64,000 bases of DNA from positions 19,345 through 83,344 of the forward strand of contig NW_002476267.1 of assembly GCF_000189635.1 (NCBI RefSeq), read 5' to 3'. Shown here piece after piece: positions 23,709 through 35,122 of the stretch. The notes under the pieces were generated by a model. That model was not told the origin of the DNA and did not search any database. It saw only the letters and a program-made list of their open reading frames with translations. Every line of letters begins with the position of its first letter. Within the stretch, counting starts at the first letter, position 1. The position numbers and the translations under genes were made by a program. This stretch comes from Tetrahymena thermophila SB210 (lineage: Eukaryota > Ciliophora > Oligohymenophorea > Hymenostomatida > Tetrahymenidae).

Positions 23709-25316
23709 ATGGATTCTTTCTTAGCAATTCATTTTATTTATGATAAAGTCTTATATTTTTGCTTATTGTTTTAGCTTTTGTATTTCATAGCTTTCGATGT
23801 AAATACTTTGCATTTATTTCTACTCTATTTATCTCATAATAATTAATAGGATAAATCAATTACATAATCGATAATATGGTCTGTTATAGGTATAGCAATT
23901 AATATTGAAAATTTTTTGAATTTTTTATACATCTACAAGAACATCGAGATAAAGAGTAAGTCTCTAGCTTACATTCTATGCTTATTTAACTTAGGAGAGA
24001 TACCTTTACTTTAAATTCATAAAAATAATAGGTTTTAATGCTTCAAATAATACAGATTAAATTTTAAAAGATTAGTTTTTTTTGTGGTAGAAGTGGCTGG
24101 ATCTATCATCCTTGCTTTCTTATTAGATCCAAAATAATTAATCATACCTTTGTTAGCATATTTTTACCCAATCTATATAATTTTGCTTTCTTTATTTGAA
24201 CCTAAAATAGTTAGAAATAAACATATTCTAAAAAGTACATGGATAAAATTTTTTTTAGAAGCTATTGGTTAAATAGGATATTAAGGATTAGTACTAATCT
24301 ATATAATTCACGATTCTTAATCTTTAATTACTATGGTTATTATAAATTTAGGGCTCTCTGTTATATTTTTAGCTTTTACAGCTTAGTTTATTTCTAAGCA
24401 TTACAAAGATGACTTTATTTATTTTTTCTATTTCATTGTATTTTTTGGATATTTTGTTGATATTAGGATTCCTTTTGTTTTTTAAGCTGGAATTATTGAT
24501 CACTTAGAAGAATGGTAAAGAAATTCAATAGTTTTTCTATAGCTTACTTAGATTGTCTATGTATTCGTTTAATTTTTCATTTAGCATTTTAGTATATTTA
24601 AAGATGAAAGTTTATGCTTTTCTATATAGGCGCTAATAATTTTGGCATTGTCTATATTTTAAATTATAATGAAGATAGTTTCTCTTACTGATTATGTGAT
24701 TCTAAGTTATCTCAAAGGACCAAAAATAATAAGAGTAAATAGTTTTTAACAATTGAAAGAGCTTACAAAAGAGTACAAAAATAGTGAAAAAAAATTTAAA
24801 AGATTAAAATTTCTAATTATTCAGTTTGATGTACACCACTCAAATGGTATCTAATCTCGTTAAAAAAGACATAAGCTAATTTAAAAGACTTTGCTCTTCT
24901 ACTTTTAAAAGACTGAGATAATAACATTATAAAAGTATTTTCATAGAATAAATATAAGTGATTCTAAATTCAAATAGTAAGAGGTCAGTTTATACTAAAA
25001 TTTTGATTATAATTTTATAAAAAAAAAGATAAGATAAGGTTATGAAATTTTAGATGAAATAAAAACTGTTAAGTTTTACAACAAATTTATTTAAATTTAA
25101 ATATTTAAAATGTTTTTTGAAACCTTGATTTTATAAAATTAAATCAGTATCTTTACAATAAAAGGAATAAAAAATAAATTACAATAAATGTCTTTAGAAA
25201 ATGAGTTATTTCAATTATAAATTACAGCTTATCAAAAATATCTAAGCAGATATTTTAACATTAATCCTGTTTAGATATTATATGATTTATACTTAGATCT
25301 TCCTATTAATAAATGA
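23709..25316 (+). CDS. Multi-pass membrane protein family, copy 1 (518 aa, one intron)
   Basis: Start ATG 23709 (M-D-S-F-L-A-I-H), exon 1 23709-23798, intron 23799-23849 (GTAAAT...TAG, 51 nt), exon 2 to TGA 25314-25316. The intron length happens to be a multiple of 3 here, but 52, 59 and 52 nt in copies 2, 4 and 5. The flanking frame stays aligned, which supports splicing. The protein has about 8 hydrophobic segments in residues 10-360, with conserved E-V-A-G-S, F-L-L-D-P-K-Q, W-I-K, Y-I-I-H-D-S-Q-S-L, D-I-R-I-P and S-Y-L-K-G-P-K-I-I-R. A polar C-terminal domain of about 150 residues follows. I recognise no known domain. Upstream DNA is shared with the other copies. Confidence 0.8.
23799..23849 (+). 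other. Spliceosomal intron in membrane-protein copy 1
   Basis: GT...AG intron of 51 nt in AT-rich sequence, at the same site (after the codon preceding D-K-S-I-T-Q) in four family members. Confidence 0.75.
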
Positions 25317-26383
25317 ATTAAATAATTATTTATATAGGCTTTGCAGAAAAGAAACTTTACTAATTAATTAAAGTAAGTAAGTAAGTTAGTTAGCCTGTAA
25401 ATAAATAAAATGTTAGTATCATGTATTAATAAATAAAATAATTTTTATTAAAAATAAATTTATATATATTTTACAAAAATATTTTAAGAAATGTATAAAA
25501 AATAATGTTAAGAATAAATTAAATAATATATTTGATAATTTATTTTATGTAAATAAATCAAATTAAAAAAATATTTATAATTATGAATAACCAACCAACA
25601 GTTGGAATAACATACAGCGAAAAAAATCAAATTATATAAAAAGTAATTCCTCATTAAATTTATAGATTAGCAAGTGAATTGCTTTCATATTCTCTATTTC
25701 ATTTGTATTTTATTTTTATCAAAAATTGATATTTTAAAATAAATTGATTTAAAAATAATTTCAAAATTACAATTTTTTATTTTATTAATTAAAATAAAAT
25801 AAAATTAATAAATAATTTTAATCATTATTTTTTTGTTTTTCTTAAGCATAGCTTTGTATATTCTTATCATATTTTTCACAAAAATTGTTCCCTAAATTAA
25901 AAATCAATAAAAAAGCATCCAAACAGCCTCATATAATTACTATTATGTTTTTTAAATTTTTAAATAAAAATAATACAAAAGTATGTAAAAATTTTTTATA
26001 AAAATCAAGATCATTTTAATTAATTAAATATTAATTCATAAAAAATCTTTTTTTTTTATCCATACATTTCATAATATATTCTTATGCTTATTTTGTAAAA
26101 CCTATTAAGGATAACTGTTTATTGAAAATAAGAATAGTATAGATTAATAATAAGTAAGTAATTCATATTTCAATCTTCGAAATCAAAAATTTTAATTGAA
26201 AGAAAAATACTTAAATAAATTAAAAAAAATAATTCTAAAATAAATTAATGAAAAGTTAAAGAATTGATTATAAATTTTAAGAAATAAAATACTCATAGAG
26301 AAAAGTAAAATAATTATATTAATGTTTTATTTATTACAAGTCAAATAACTTTATAATTTTTATTATAATTAGAAAAAAAATGT
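25317..26383. other. Intergenic between membrane-protein copy 1 and ATPase B
   Basis: 25317-25650 resembles the 3' flanks of the other membrane-protein copies (shared C-A-G-T-T-G-G-A-A-T block near 25600). 26010 onward is the duplicated ATPase 3' flank. No gene is seen. Confidence 0.6.
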
Positions 26384-29300
26384 TCACCAATAGCAATATT
26401 TATAGAACCATCTGCTTTTTCTACAGCAGAATTTTCTTAGTTCATCATATATAAGTAGTAACATTGTATAGGCTAGACAACTTGTCCATAACCAGAAGAA
26501 CATAGGTCTACCACCAAATACAGTTTGGACTCCAGGTACATATTGCAAGAAAATAACTAAAATTGTTTCGAAAATAACACCTTATATCATGACTGAATTA
26601 AAAGCAGTTGTTGTAAAACTCATAGATCTACTCTTGCAAGCAAATACATTTGTCCACTAAAGTAAGACAACTGTTAGGAAATAAACACTTTAGGCATAGT
26701 TGATAGCTTCTACTGAATAGCAAGCAGTTTAAGATGTTAAAACTGACCAATTTTATGATTTGTTAATATCACAATCACTCCATTTAATCCAAGGTATAAA
26801 GGCACCAGTAACAGGATCGCACTTAACCAAAGATTTTCTTAGATCATAATTACCTTCAGAAAGTGTGAACCAATCCAAAGAATATTAAAGATTTGAAAGA
26901 GCGTTATTTTGGTCAGTTGAGAGTTTGTTACAATCTTAGAATTTTGTAATATTATAGATAGCTGAGTTGTAGTATGGATCGTCTCTTTACAACTGAGGAT
27001 TATAATAAGTTCCAAAATCATTTTGTACAGGTCTGTATCCTGTTGCAGAGGCAAGACCGAATAAAGAAAGTACTGGGAAACCAAAATAGTTGAATGCAAT
27101 ATAATAACCAAGATGACCAGCTCCACTAGCAATCTAACCTGTTTAGAGATAAGCTATTGTAATTAGCTTATTTGAGACCAAATGTTCAGATTTATTACGA
27201 GGTCTTCTCGTCATTACATCGAGTTCTGCTTCTTCATAAGCAAGTGAAATAGCTGGCCAAACATCAGTACCAACACAAATGACAAGCATATAAATACTGG
27301 AAAGAGGTAAGGGAATTTAGAGGATAATGAAAGCTAAGAAGGGAATAATTTCAGTCATGTTGGAAGTTAGAAGATATACAATTGTCTTCTTTAAGTTATC
27401 AAAAATTTTTCTACCTTCTTCTACACCCAAAACTATTGATGCAAAATCATCATCAACTAAGACCATGTCTGCAGCATCCTTTGTAACATCGGAACCAGAA
27501 ATATTCATAGAAATACCAATATCTGCTTTCTTGATGGCTGGAGAGTCATTTACACCATCACCAGTAGCAGCAACGATGAATCCTTCCTTTTGGCATGCAT
27601 CAACAATTTATAATTTTTGAGCTGGGGTTGTTCTAGCAAAAACACAATAAGGTTTAACTACCCATTAACGTAAATAAAAGCAATCTTCCTTTTTTTCACT
27701 TAGAGCTTTGTCAATAGACTCAGTAATTCTATCTCCATGGACAATAATAGCTCTGCATTATTCGCTTGCTTCCCACCAGCTGAGACTAGGATTTCTTTCC
27801 ATAAGATCTTCATTGGTTAGGATATCTTTGGGAATAATATTGACTTCTTTGGCAATAGCAGCAGCAGTAGGAGGTTAATCACCAGTTACCATAATAACCT
27901 TAACACCTGCAGATCTACATTCTAAAATAGCGTAGGGGACTCTCTATTTAGGGGGGTCCATCAAAGAAATAAGACCACAAAACTAGAAATTTGTAAGTTT
28001 AAAGGGGAACTTTTAGATAGAAGACACATTAAAAATAAATCCTTGAGGGAATTAAGCAGCAGGTAAACTCAACTTAGCAAAACCAAGTACTCTTTCACCA
28101 CCTTTACCAAAAGTGAGATTTACAGCTTTGAATTTCTTTTACCAGTTATCATTAAGTTAGGAAGGCTAACCATTAACTATAATGGATGAGCAGAAACTCC
28201 AAATCTTTTCTGGAGCTCCCTTGATGTAAACTGTATAGTAACTTTCTTATGTTTACTCTTCAATTATTGTCAAAGCAAACTTTACCTATGAGTTGAAAGG
28301 CATTTTACCTTAAGTACCATCAGGATTTTTAGCTACTCTATATCTTTCACGGAAGGAATTTACATCTTCAATGTATTGATAGAATCTGATAATACCAGTT
28401 TCTGTTGCATCTCCTAATACTGGACAGGTCAAGTAGTCGATATTCTCTTTTTCTTTAATAGTAGAAGTATCAAAACGGGCTTCACTACTGAGCATGGCAG
28501 CCTTCTAAAGAGTTTTAAAGTCAGGATCTTCAGTATTATATTCAGGGATTTCTCCTTGCTTAAGATGAGCCTTGTTCTTGGATAGATGGATCTAATCTGA
28601 ATACCACAAATTTTTGACCGACATAACATTTTAAGTTAAAGTACCAGTTTTATCAGAGCAAATACAAGAAGTGGAACCAAGAGTTTCTACGGCTTCGAGG
28701 TTTTTTACGAGGACATTTTTAGCTGAGAGATTCTTTGCAGTAATGGCAAGCGAAATAGTGATGCAACCAAGTAAACCTTCAGGAACATTAGCTACTAGAA
28801 TACCAATACCAAAGACAAGGCAATCAGTAACTTTATAATTCATATAAAGTAATGCAAGTAAGAAAAAGGCGACGCCAAGCACTATTGCAATAACTGTAAT
28901 AAGAACTACAAAACGATCAAGCTCAATACGGAGAGGAGTTTTGACTTTCTTTTCACCAGAAGACAAATCAGCAATCTAACCAAGCATAGTATTATCACCA
29001 GTACAGATAACAATTCCCTTTCCGTTACCCTCTTTACATAGAGTACCGAAGAAGGCTATATTAGATGTCTCAATATAACTTTCAGGATGAGAGCATTCAG
29101 TAGTACGCAATAGAGGTTCACTTTCACCAGTCAAAGGGGAATTATCTACTTTCATTTCATTTGATTCTAAGATACGTATATCAGCGGGGATTTTTTCACC
29201 TATTCTTATGACAACTACATCACCGACAACAAGATGTACAGCTTCTATTTGCTTTATTTCACCTCCTCTAATAACTATTGTCTTTGCAGGGATAAAATTT

Positions 29301-29950
29301 TTAAAAGAATTCATCAATGCTTCACTCTTGGCATTTTATTAGAAAGTAATTGCAGTGGTAATTAAAATGACAATAATGAGGACTACTGCAAGGTAAATGT
29401 TAGAGGGATTTGGCTGCAATCCTTAAGCAATGAAACATAGAATAGCACTAACCCAAAGCATAAGTGAAAAGCCATTAGTCATTTCTTTCAAGAGTTTTAC
29501 CCATAATGGAGTTCCTTACTTAACAGTAAGCTTATTCTCGCCATACTTTTTTAGTAATTCCTAAGCTTGTTGTTCAGTTAAACCATTCTGGAAATCAGTT
29601 TAATACTTTTATTTCAGTTCCTCCAAAGAAATTTTGTGGTCTACTTTTTCAACAATGTCTTGCTTTTATTTTTGATCCTTATTTAACTTTTTGTTAACAT
29701 TATTTTTAGCTACATCAGCAGTTTGAGTGTTAGAAATCATAAAGCCTTCTGTTTTAATTGTTGTTTCTTAAAATTCACAGTTAATGTGTTAACGCTTGTT
29801 TCCTTCTTCCAAATCAGGTCTTGACTTTTAGAATTCTTAACTTTATCTAATTTCTTGAATAGAATTTTTAAGTTAAATGGACTACCTCATTTCTTCAAAT
29901 TTTCTGACGACACCAGACGCAGACTGTCGAACAACATTAGTTTGACTCAT
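26384..29950 (-). CDS. P-type ATPase, Na,K-ATPase alpha-like (P2C), complete (1188 aa)
   Basis: Single open frame from ATG 29948-29950 to TGA 26384-26386, longer than animal Na,K-ATPase alpha (about 1020) because of a polar N-terminal extension of about 105 residues. Order: N-terminal domain (about 107-160), M1-M2 (about 160-205), actuator domain with L-T-G-E-S-E, M4 V-A-N-V-P-E-G-L-L, phosphorylated Asp about 433 in [24 protein letters not shown], and M5 [10 protein letters not shown]6 reads [16 protein letters not shown], followed by M7-M10 and D-E-L-R-K. Family role: ATP-driven Na/K or H/K exchange across a membrane. The first M6 aspartate of Na,K-ATPase is cysteine here, so ion stoichiometry may differ. 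No beta-subunit gene is seen nearby. Confidence 0.93.
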
Positions 29951-32900
29951 TTTATCTATTCAATTCTGTAAGATTTCAAAATTATTTTTTAATCTGTTTT
30001 TTTTTAAGAATTTTTTTGTTATTTAAAAATTATAAACGGATTTACCAAATATCATTTATAAAGCTTTTTTTTTACACAAATGTATACTTTATTAGCTTTT
30101 GTTTACCCAGAATTTAAGAAATAGAAGATTTTGATACTTAATTAGATGAAAAAGTCTATTTCTTTAATTTTAATTTTATTTCATTTAGTAATTTAATAGC
30201 CACTTAATTAATTTAATTGCAATTAAAGACTTATTTAAATATAATACTATTTCCTCAAATAGATATATAAATAAAACCTTTTATGAAAAACAGCTTAACC
30301 ATTTCAATGCTATTCCATATATTATTTAGATATGTTTATTGATAATTTTGGCGTTATTTTAACAACTTTGTACCTGGTGTTTTATAATTAAAGTTTATTA
30401 TTAGACTTTTTTAATGGAGGACAAGTCTATTTTATTTGCCTTAAAAAACCTAAAATTCACTCTCAGGTTCATAAAAATAAGCTACATTATTATGTAAAAT
30501 CTGATAAATTATCACAAAAAATGAATTTTGATAGTGACATACCATGGAGAATTGGTGGAGAATTTAAAAGAAAAAATCATATTCCATATTTGATTTTTTA
30601 ATTATATAATAAAAATACCAATAAATTAGATCAATTTTTAAATAAATTAATTAATTATTACATCATGGCTAAAAATGGAATTCTATAAAAGTAGAATGGC
30701 TTATTTTCTAAATCTAAGAGGCTTTTTTTTTAGCAAAAGCTTAATATTATTTTGTCAAACATTAGATCATTATTGAAATTTGGTTGAAAATTAAAATGTT
30801 TTTTTATCTAAAAGCTGTTTCTTGCAATAAAATATATTGAATATAATTGATTATAAAATTTTGAAAATAAACAATATTAATGTGAAGTTGATTTACTTAC
30901 TATTATGGAAATAAAATTTAAATTTATTTTTGAAATTTTATGTTTTGAAATATTATTAATTATAAATCGTATTTTAAAGTTTAAGATGAATATCGGACAT
31001 TAGGCTAGCTTCTGTCTGAATAGTGTATAGTATATTCTTCAAGTTGTAATATAAAAAATATTTATTGCTTTAAATTTTTAGAAAAAACAGTATAATTTCA
31101 GAAAATTTTTATTGGTAACATATGAAATAGATTTTTATGTAATAATAAAATCATATTATAGCCGAATTACTATTAAATTTAGTCATAAGTTGCACTAATA
31201 ATTTAGTTGAATTCGATTCACAATAGTAGAAAATAGAGAAAATTTATGAATCCAGAATCTAAAAATAATATAAATAAATAAAGATAGATCATTAATTGTA
31301 AAATCATGAAAAGCAATTTTATAATAGTTTTTTTTTTATAAATAAGGGGGAACAAAAACATTAGCATTTTTTAACAAGCCATAAAAATATATATAAGACA
31401 GATAAATACCTAGTACAATTTTTTTAAAAGAATAATCAACAAATAGATCTTTTTGTATTAACAAAAAGGATAATCACATTTTTTAAAAAAGTAATTGTAA
31501 TAACAAAAAAGGAATAAATATAGCTGAAATACTCAAAATAAATTCCTGAATCAGTTTTAAAATCTATTCTATCAAGCTGTTTATAAATATTTGACATTTT
31601 TTCTATGGAAAATTAATGGAGTTTGTTTAAGTAATAGTAATAATAATAATAATATAATTGTTGGTATTAGCTAAATTAGCTTTCAATTTAATTTATCAAA
31701 TACTTTTTTAATCAAGGAAAATGTCAAAAAATGTCTAACCTTCAAATAATTTTATCCAAAATATCTACTTTAAAAATATATTTCAACAAAAATTATTTTA
31801 TTTTATCTTTTATCACAATATTTTTATTCATTTTTTTGTTATTTTTATTGGTTTTATTATGGAGAAATAGTGGAGTAAAGCTTTTAAATTCTTATTATGT
31901 AATTTACTACTGCTAATAACGTTTAAACTATCCTACAAAAATAAGCTAAATAATTCAATTCTTAAAAAATATTTTTATAATAATAAAGAAAGGCTCTCTT
32001 TATTAACATAGTATGTTTGAATATAGGTAATTTTATGTTTAGATTGAATGAATATTTTCTCTATCTAATATATTAAAATCGCATCATTTTAAAATATATA
32101 TTTGGCTTTTAAAAATTAATATTTAAACTTATCTACATAAAAATATCTCAAACAATAATATTTATTAAAAATTATTAAAAGTAGTCAAAATAAAAGTAGA
32201 TTTGATAACTTTTGTCATAAAAGGAATGGCAAATTAAATTAATTAATAGATTTTTTGAATAATTGCATTTAAATCTAGTTAATAAAATAAATATTTGATG
32301 AAAGTCTTTTCTTTATTGTAAAACATCAAACAAAATAGATGAATAGATTAGTAAAAAAATTTTTTAATAGCAATTAGAAAAAAATTCAGCATTTATTATA
32401 AAAATAATGGACAATAAATTTGAAATATTTTAATAGTTCTAAGAATATTTTTCTTTTGGTTATGAAATACTTTTGCTAATAGAAGGATTTATGTATTTTT
32501 TTCAAAAGTAATTCAAGATAAACTCTAAGTCCTCATAGATTTATTTCCTAACTTGCATTTAAAATATACACTATTAAATATTTTTCTTACAAAATTTTAA
32601 TTATTTCTTATTTAAGTTATAAATTTATAATTAAATTTTAATTACTTTTTATAAAAAAAAACAAAATTTAATTTAAGTTTTAAGTTATAAAAAATATTTT
32701 TAAATAATATGGTCTTCTCAAAATCTTTCAATTAATTTAATTTGATAATAAATAAAACTCATAATTTGTCTTAATAAATACTTTCTTGATAGAAATTCAG
32801 CTAATAATATTTATTTTTTATTTTTTAAATGAATTCAATTAAAGAGAAAAATACTTCTTATTTTAATTTATTTATATATTATTTTTTATGAAAGATCCGG

Positions 32901-33400
32901 CTTAAAATCTATTTTTTATAATTCAAAAAATTTATAGGTTAATTTGAAATTTATGTTGTAAAAGAATGAACAAAATGTATTCAAAAAGTTAGTTTCATTA
33001 ACAATATCCTTTATAAATAAAGAAATTTTTCTTGCAAGATATAAATTTTACTCATTATAGAATCAAGAGATATCGAATTGGTATTAAATTATCACATATT
33101 TAATATTGATGTTTACTTATATTTAACTTAAATTAAAAAAATATGTTACTTAATTTTTTCATTTTTAATTTGAAATTTCTTTTTTTATTCATAACTTTAG
33201 ATCATCTTTTTAAATTTATTAAAAATTTTTTAATTCATTTTTCTCTTTATTTCTATATTTAAAAATTATTGACTTCTTTGATCAAAAAAATTATTTTTAA
33301 TTAATTTACACAATATCTCATGCAAATATTTTAATAAAATTTTTCAATTATGTTCAACTAAAAGTGAAATTATAAATAGTTATTTATTGATATTACTTTT
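29951..33400. other. Intergenic: ATPase B 5' flank and 5S-array flank
   Basis: 29951-33020 is the duplicated ATPase upstream flank with the conserved patch at 30521-30600. About 33100-33400 is the reverse complement of the DNA that precedes the membrane-protein genes (compare 23215-23460 and 43545-43860), lacking the gene itself. A frame at 31731-31916 encodes a hydrophobic 61-mer but is not conserved in the left copy. Confidence 0.55.
30521..30600 (+). other. Conserved patch upstream of ATPase, copy B
   Basis: Partner of 20634-20720. It lies about 570 bp upstream of the ATPase start and is oriented away from it. It shares a run of more than 40 identical bases across ACATACCATGGAGAATTGG. The reading frame differs from copy A by one base in an A run. 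Confidence 0.4.
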
Positions 33401-33520
33401 GTTGTCTGCCATACTAAGGTGAAAACACCGGATCCCATTCGAACTCCGAAGTTAAGCGCCTTAAGGCTGGGTTAGTACTAAGGTGGGGGACCGCTTGGGA
33501 AGTCCCAGTGTCGACAACCT
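33401..33520 (+). rRNA. 5S rRNA gene 1
   Basis: 120 nt starting GTTGTC and ending TCGACAACCT, followed by a T run that serves as RNA polymerase III terminator. The internal control region (CGAACTCCGAAGTTAAGCG) is intact. It differs from the other six copies by T instead of G at position 7 (GTTGTCTGCC), within the terminal stem. Confidence 0.95.
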
Positions 33521-33525
33521 TTTTA
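33520..33525 (+). terminator. Pol III T-run terminator after 5S genes
   Basis: Each 5S gene ends in CCT followed by at least four further T residues, the usual pol III stop signal. This one represents all seven. Confidence 0.7.
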
Positions 33526-33627
33526 TTTTAATTAACATTATTTTTAAATATTTCAAAAGTATTATTTTTAATTGCTAATTTTAATCTATTCTAGTTAATT
33601 GTAGATTAAGTGATAAATCAAATTAAA

Positions 33628-33666
33628 AGCTATTGTTATAAATAGTTATTTATTGATATTACTTTT
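33628..33666 (+). promoter_or_regulatory. Conserved 5S upstream element (example before gene 2)
   Basis: The motif TTGTTATAAATAGTTATTTA then TTGATATTACTTTT directly precedes gene 2. Close versions precede all seven genes and, inverted, the 5S relics at 43481, 46864 and 56173. Conservation in otherwise variable spacers suggests an upstream pol III promoter element. Confidence 0.55.
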
Positions 33667-33786
33667 GTTGTCGGCCATACTAAGGTGAAAACACCGGATC
33701 CCATTCGAACTCCGAAGTTAAGCGCCTTAAGGCTGGGTTAGTACTAAGGTGGGGGACCGCTTGGGAAGTCCCAGTGTCGACAACCT
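33667..33786 (+). rRNA. 5S rRNA gene 2
   Basis: 120 nt, starts GTTGTCGGCC, ends CGACAACCT, followed by a T run. Identical to copies 3-7 as far as I can read. Confidence 0.97.
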
Positions 33787-33933
33787 TTTTTATTTTAATT
33801 AATATTATTTTTAATCATTTAAAAAGTATTGTTTTTAATAACTAATTTTACTTTATTCTAATAAATTTTAGATTAAGTGATAAATCAAATTAAAAGTTAT
33901 TGTTATAAATAGTTATTTATGGATATTACTTTT

Positions 33934-34053
33934 GTTGTCGGCCATACTAAGGTGAAAACACCGGATCCCATTCGAACTCCGAAGTTAAGCGCCTTAAGGC
34001 TGGGTTAGTACTAAGGTGGGGGACCGCTTGGGAAGTCCCAGTGTCGACAACCT
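33934..34053 (+). rRNA. 5S rRNA gene 3
   Basis: 120 nt copy of the array, 267 bp after gene 2, followed by TTTTTA. Confidence 0.97.
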
Positions 34054-34200
34054 TTTTATTTTATTGAAAATAATTTTTAATCATTTAAAAAGTATTATTT
34101 TACTAATATTAATTTATTTGAGTAAATTGTAGATTATTAAGTGATAAAACAAATTGAATAATGTTATTGTTATAAATATTTATTTATAGATATTAATTTT

Positions 34201-34320
34201 GTTGTCGGCCATACTAAGGTGAAAACACCGGATCCCATTCGAACTCCGAAGTTAAGCGCCTTAAGGCTGGGTTAGTACTAAGGTGGGGGACCGCTTGGGA
34301 AGTCCCAGTGTCGACAACCT
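34201..34320 (+). rRNA. 5S rRNA gene 4
   Basis: 120 nt copy, 267 bp after gene 3. The spacer before it carries a variant of the upstream element (ATATTTATTTATAGATATTA). Confidence 0.97.
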
Positions 34321-34468
34321 TTTTTATTTTAATTAATATTATTTTTAATCATTTAAAAAGTATTGTTTTACTAATATTAATTTATTTGAGTAAATTGTAT
34401 ATGATTAAGTGATAAAAAAAATTGAATAATGCTATTGTTATAAATAGATATTTATTGATATTACTTTT

Positions 34469-34588
34469 GTTGTCGGCCATACTAAGGTGAAAACACCGGA
34501 TCCCATTCGAACTCCGAAGTTAAGCGCCTTAAGGCTGGGTTAGTACTAAGGTGGGGGACCGCTTGGGAAGTCCCAGTGTCGACAACCT
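34469..34588 (+). rRNA. 5S rRNA gene 5
   Basis: 120 nt copy, 268 bp after gene 4. Its downstream spacer is nearly identical to that after gene 3, suggesting recent unequal exchange within the array. Confidence 0.97.
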
Positions 34589-34735
34589 TTTTATTTTATT
34601 GAAAATAATTTTTAATCATTTAAAAAGTATTATTTTACTAATATTAATTTATTTGAGTAAATTGTAGATTATTAAGTGATAAAACAAATTGAATAATGTT
34701 ATTGTTATAAATATTTATTTATAGATATTAATTTT

Positions 34736-34855
34736 GTTGTCGGCCATACTAAGGTGAAAACACCGGATCCCATTCGAACTCCGAAGTTAAGCGCCTTAAG
34801 GCTGGGTTAGTACTAAGGTGGGGGACCGCTTGGGAAGTCCCAGTGTCGACAACCT
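34736..34855 (+). rRNA. 5S rRNA gene 6
   Basis: 120 nt copy, 267 bp after gene 5, with the same spacer variant upstream as gene 4. Confidence 0.97.
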
Positions 34856-35002
34856 TTTTTATTTTAATTAATATTATTTTTTAAAATTTATAAAGTATTA
34901 TTTTTAATTACTAATTTTAATTTATTCTAGTAAATTTTAGATTAAGTGATAAATCAAATTAAAAGTTATTGTTATAAATAGTTATTTATGGATATTACTT
35001 TT

Positions 35003-35122
35003 GTTGTCGGCCATACTAAGGTGAAAACACCGGATCCCATTCGAACTCCGAAGTTAAGCGCCTTAAGGCTGGGTTAGTACTAAGGTGGGGGACCGCTTGG
35101 GAAGTCCCAGTGTCGACAACCT
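35003..35122 (+). rRNA. 5S rRNA gene 7
   Basis: 120 nt, last copy of the array. The downstream spacer type ends soon after 35145. Confidence 0.97.

Larger units (their letters stand above)
26010..33020. repeat. Segmental duplication, right copy
   Basis: Counterpart of 15150-23080. It contains the intact ATPase and about 3 kb of upstream DNA. The right end, about 33020, abuts sequence that is the inverse of the membrane-protein upstream region, leading into the 5S array. Confidence 0.85.
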
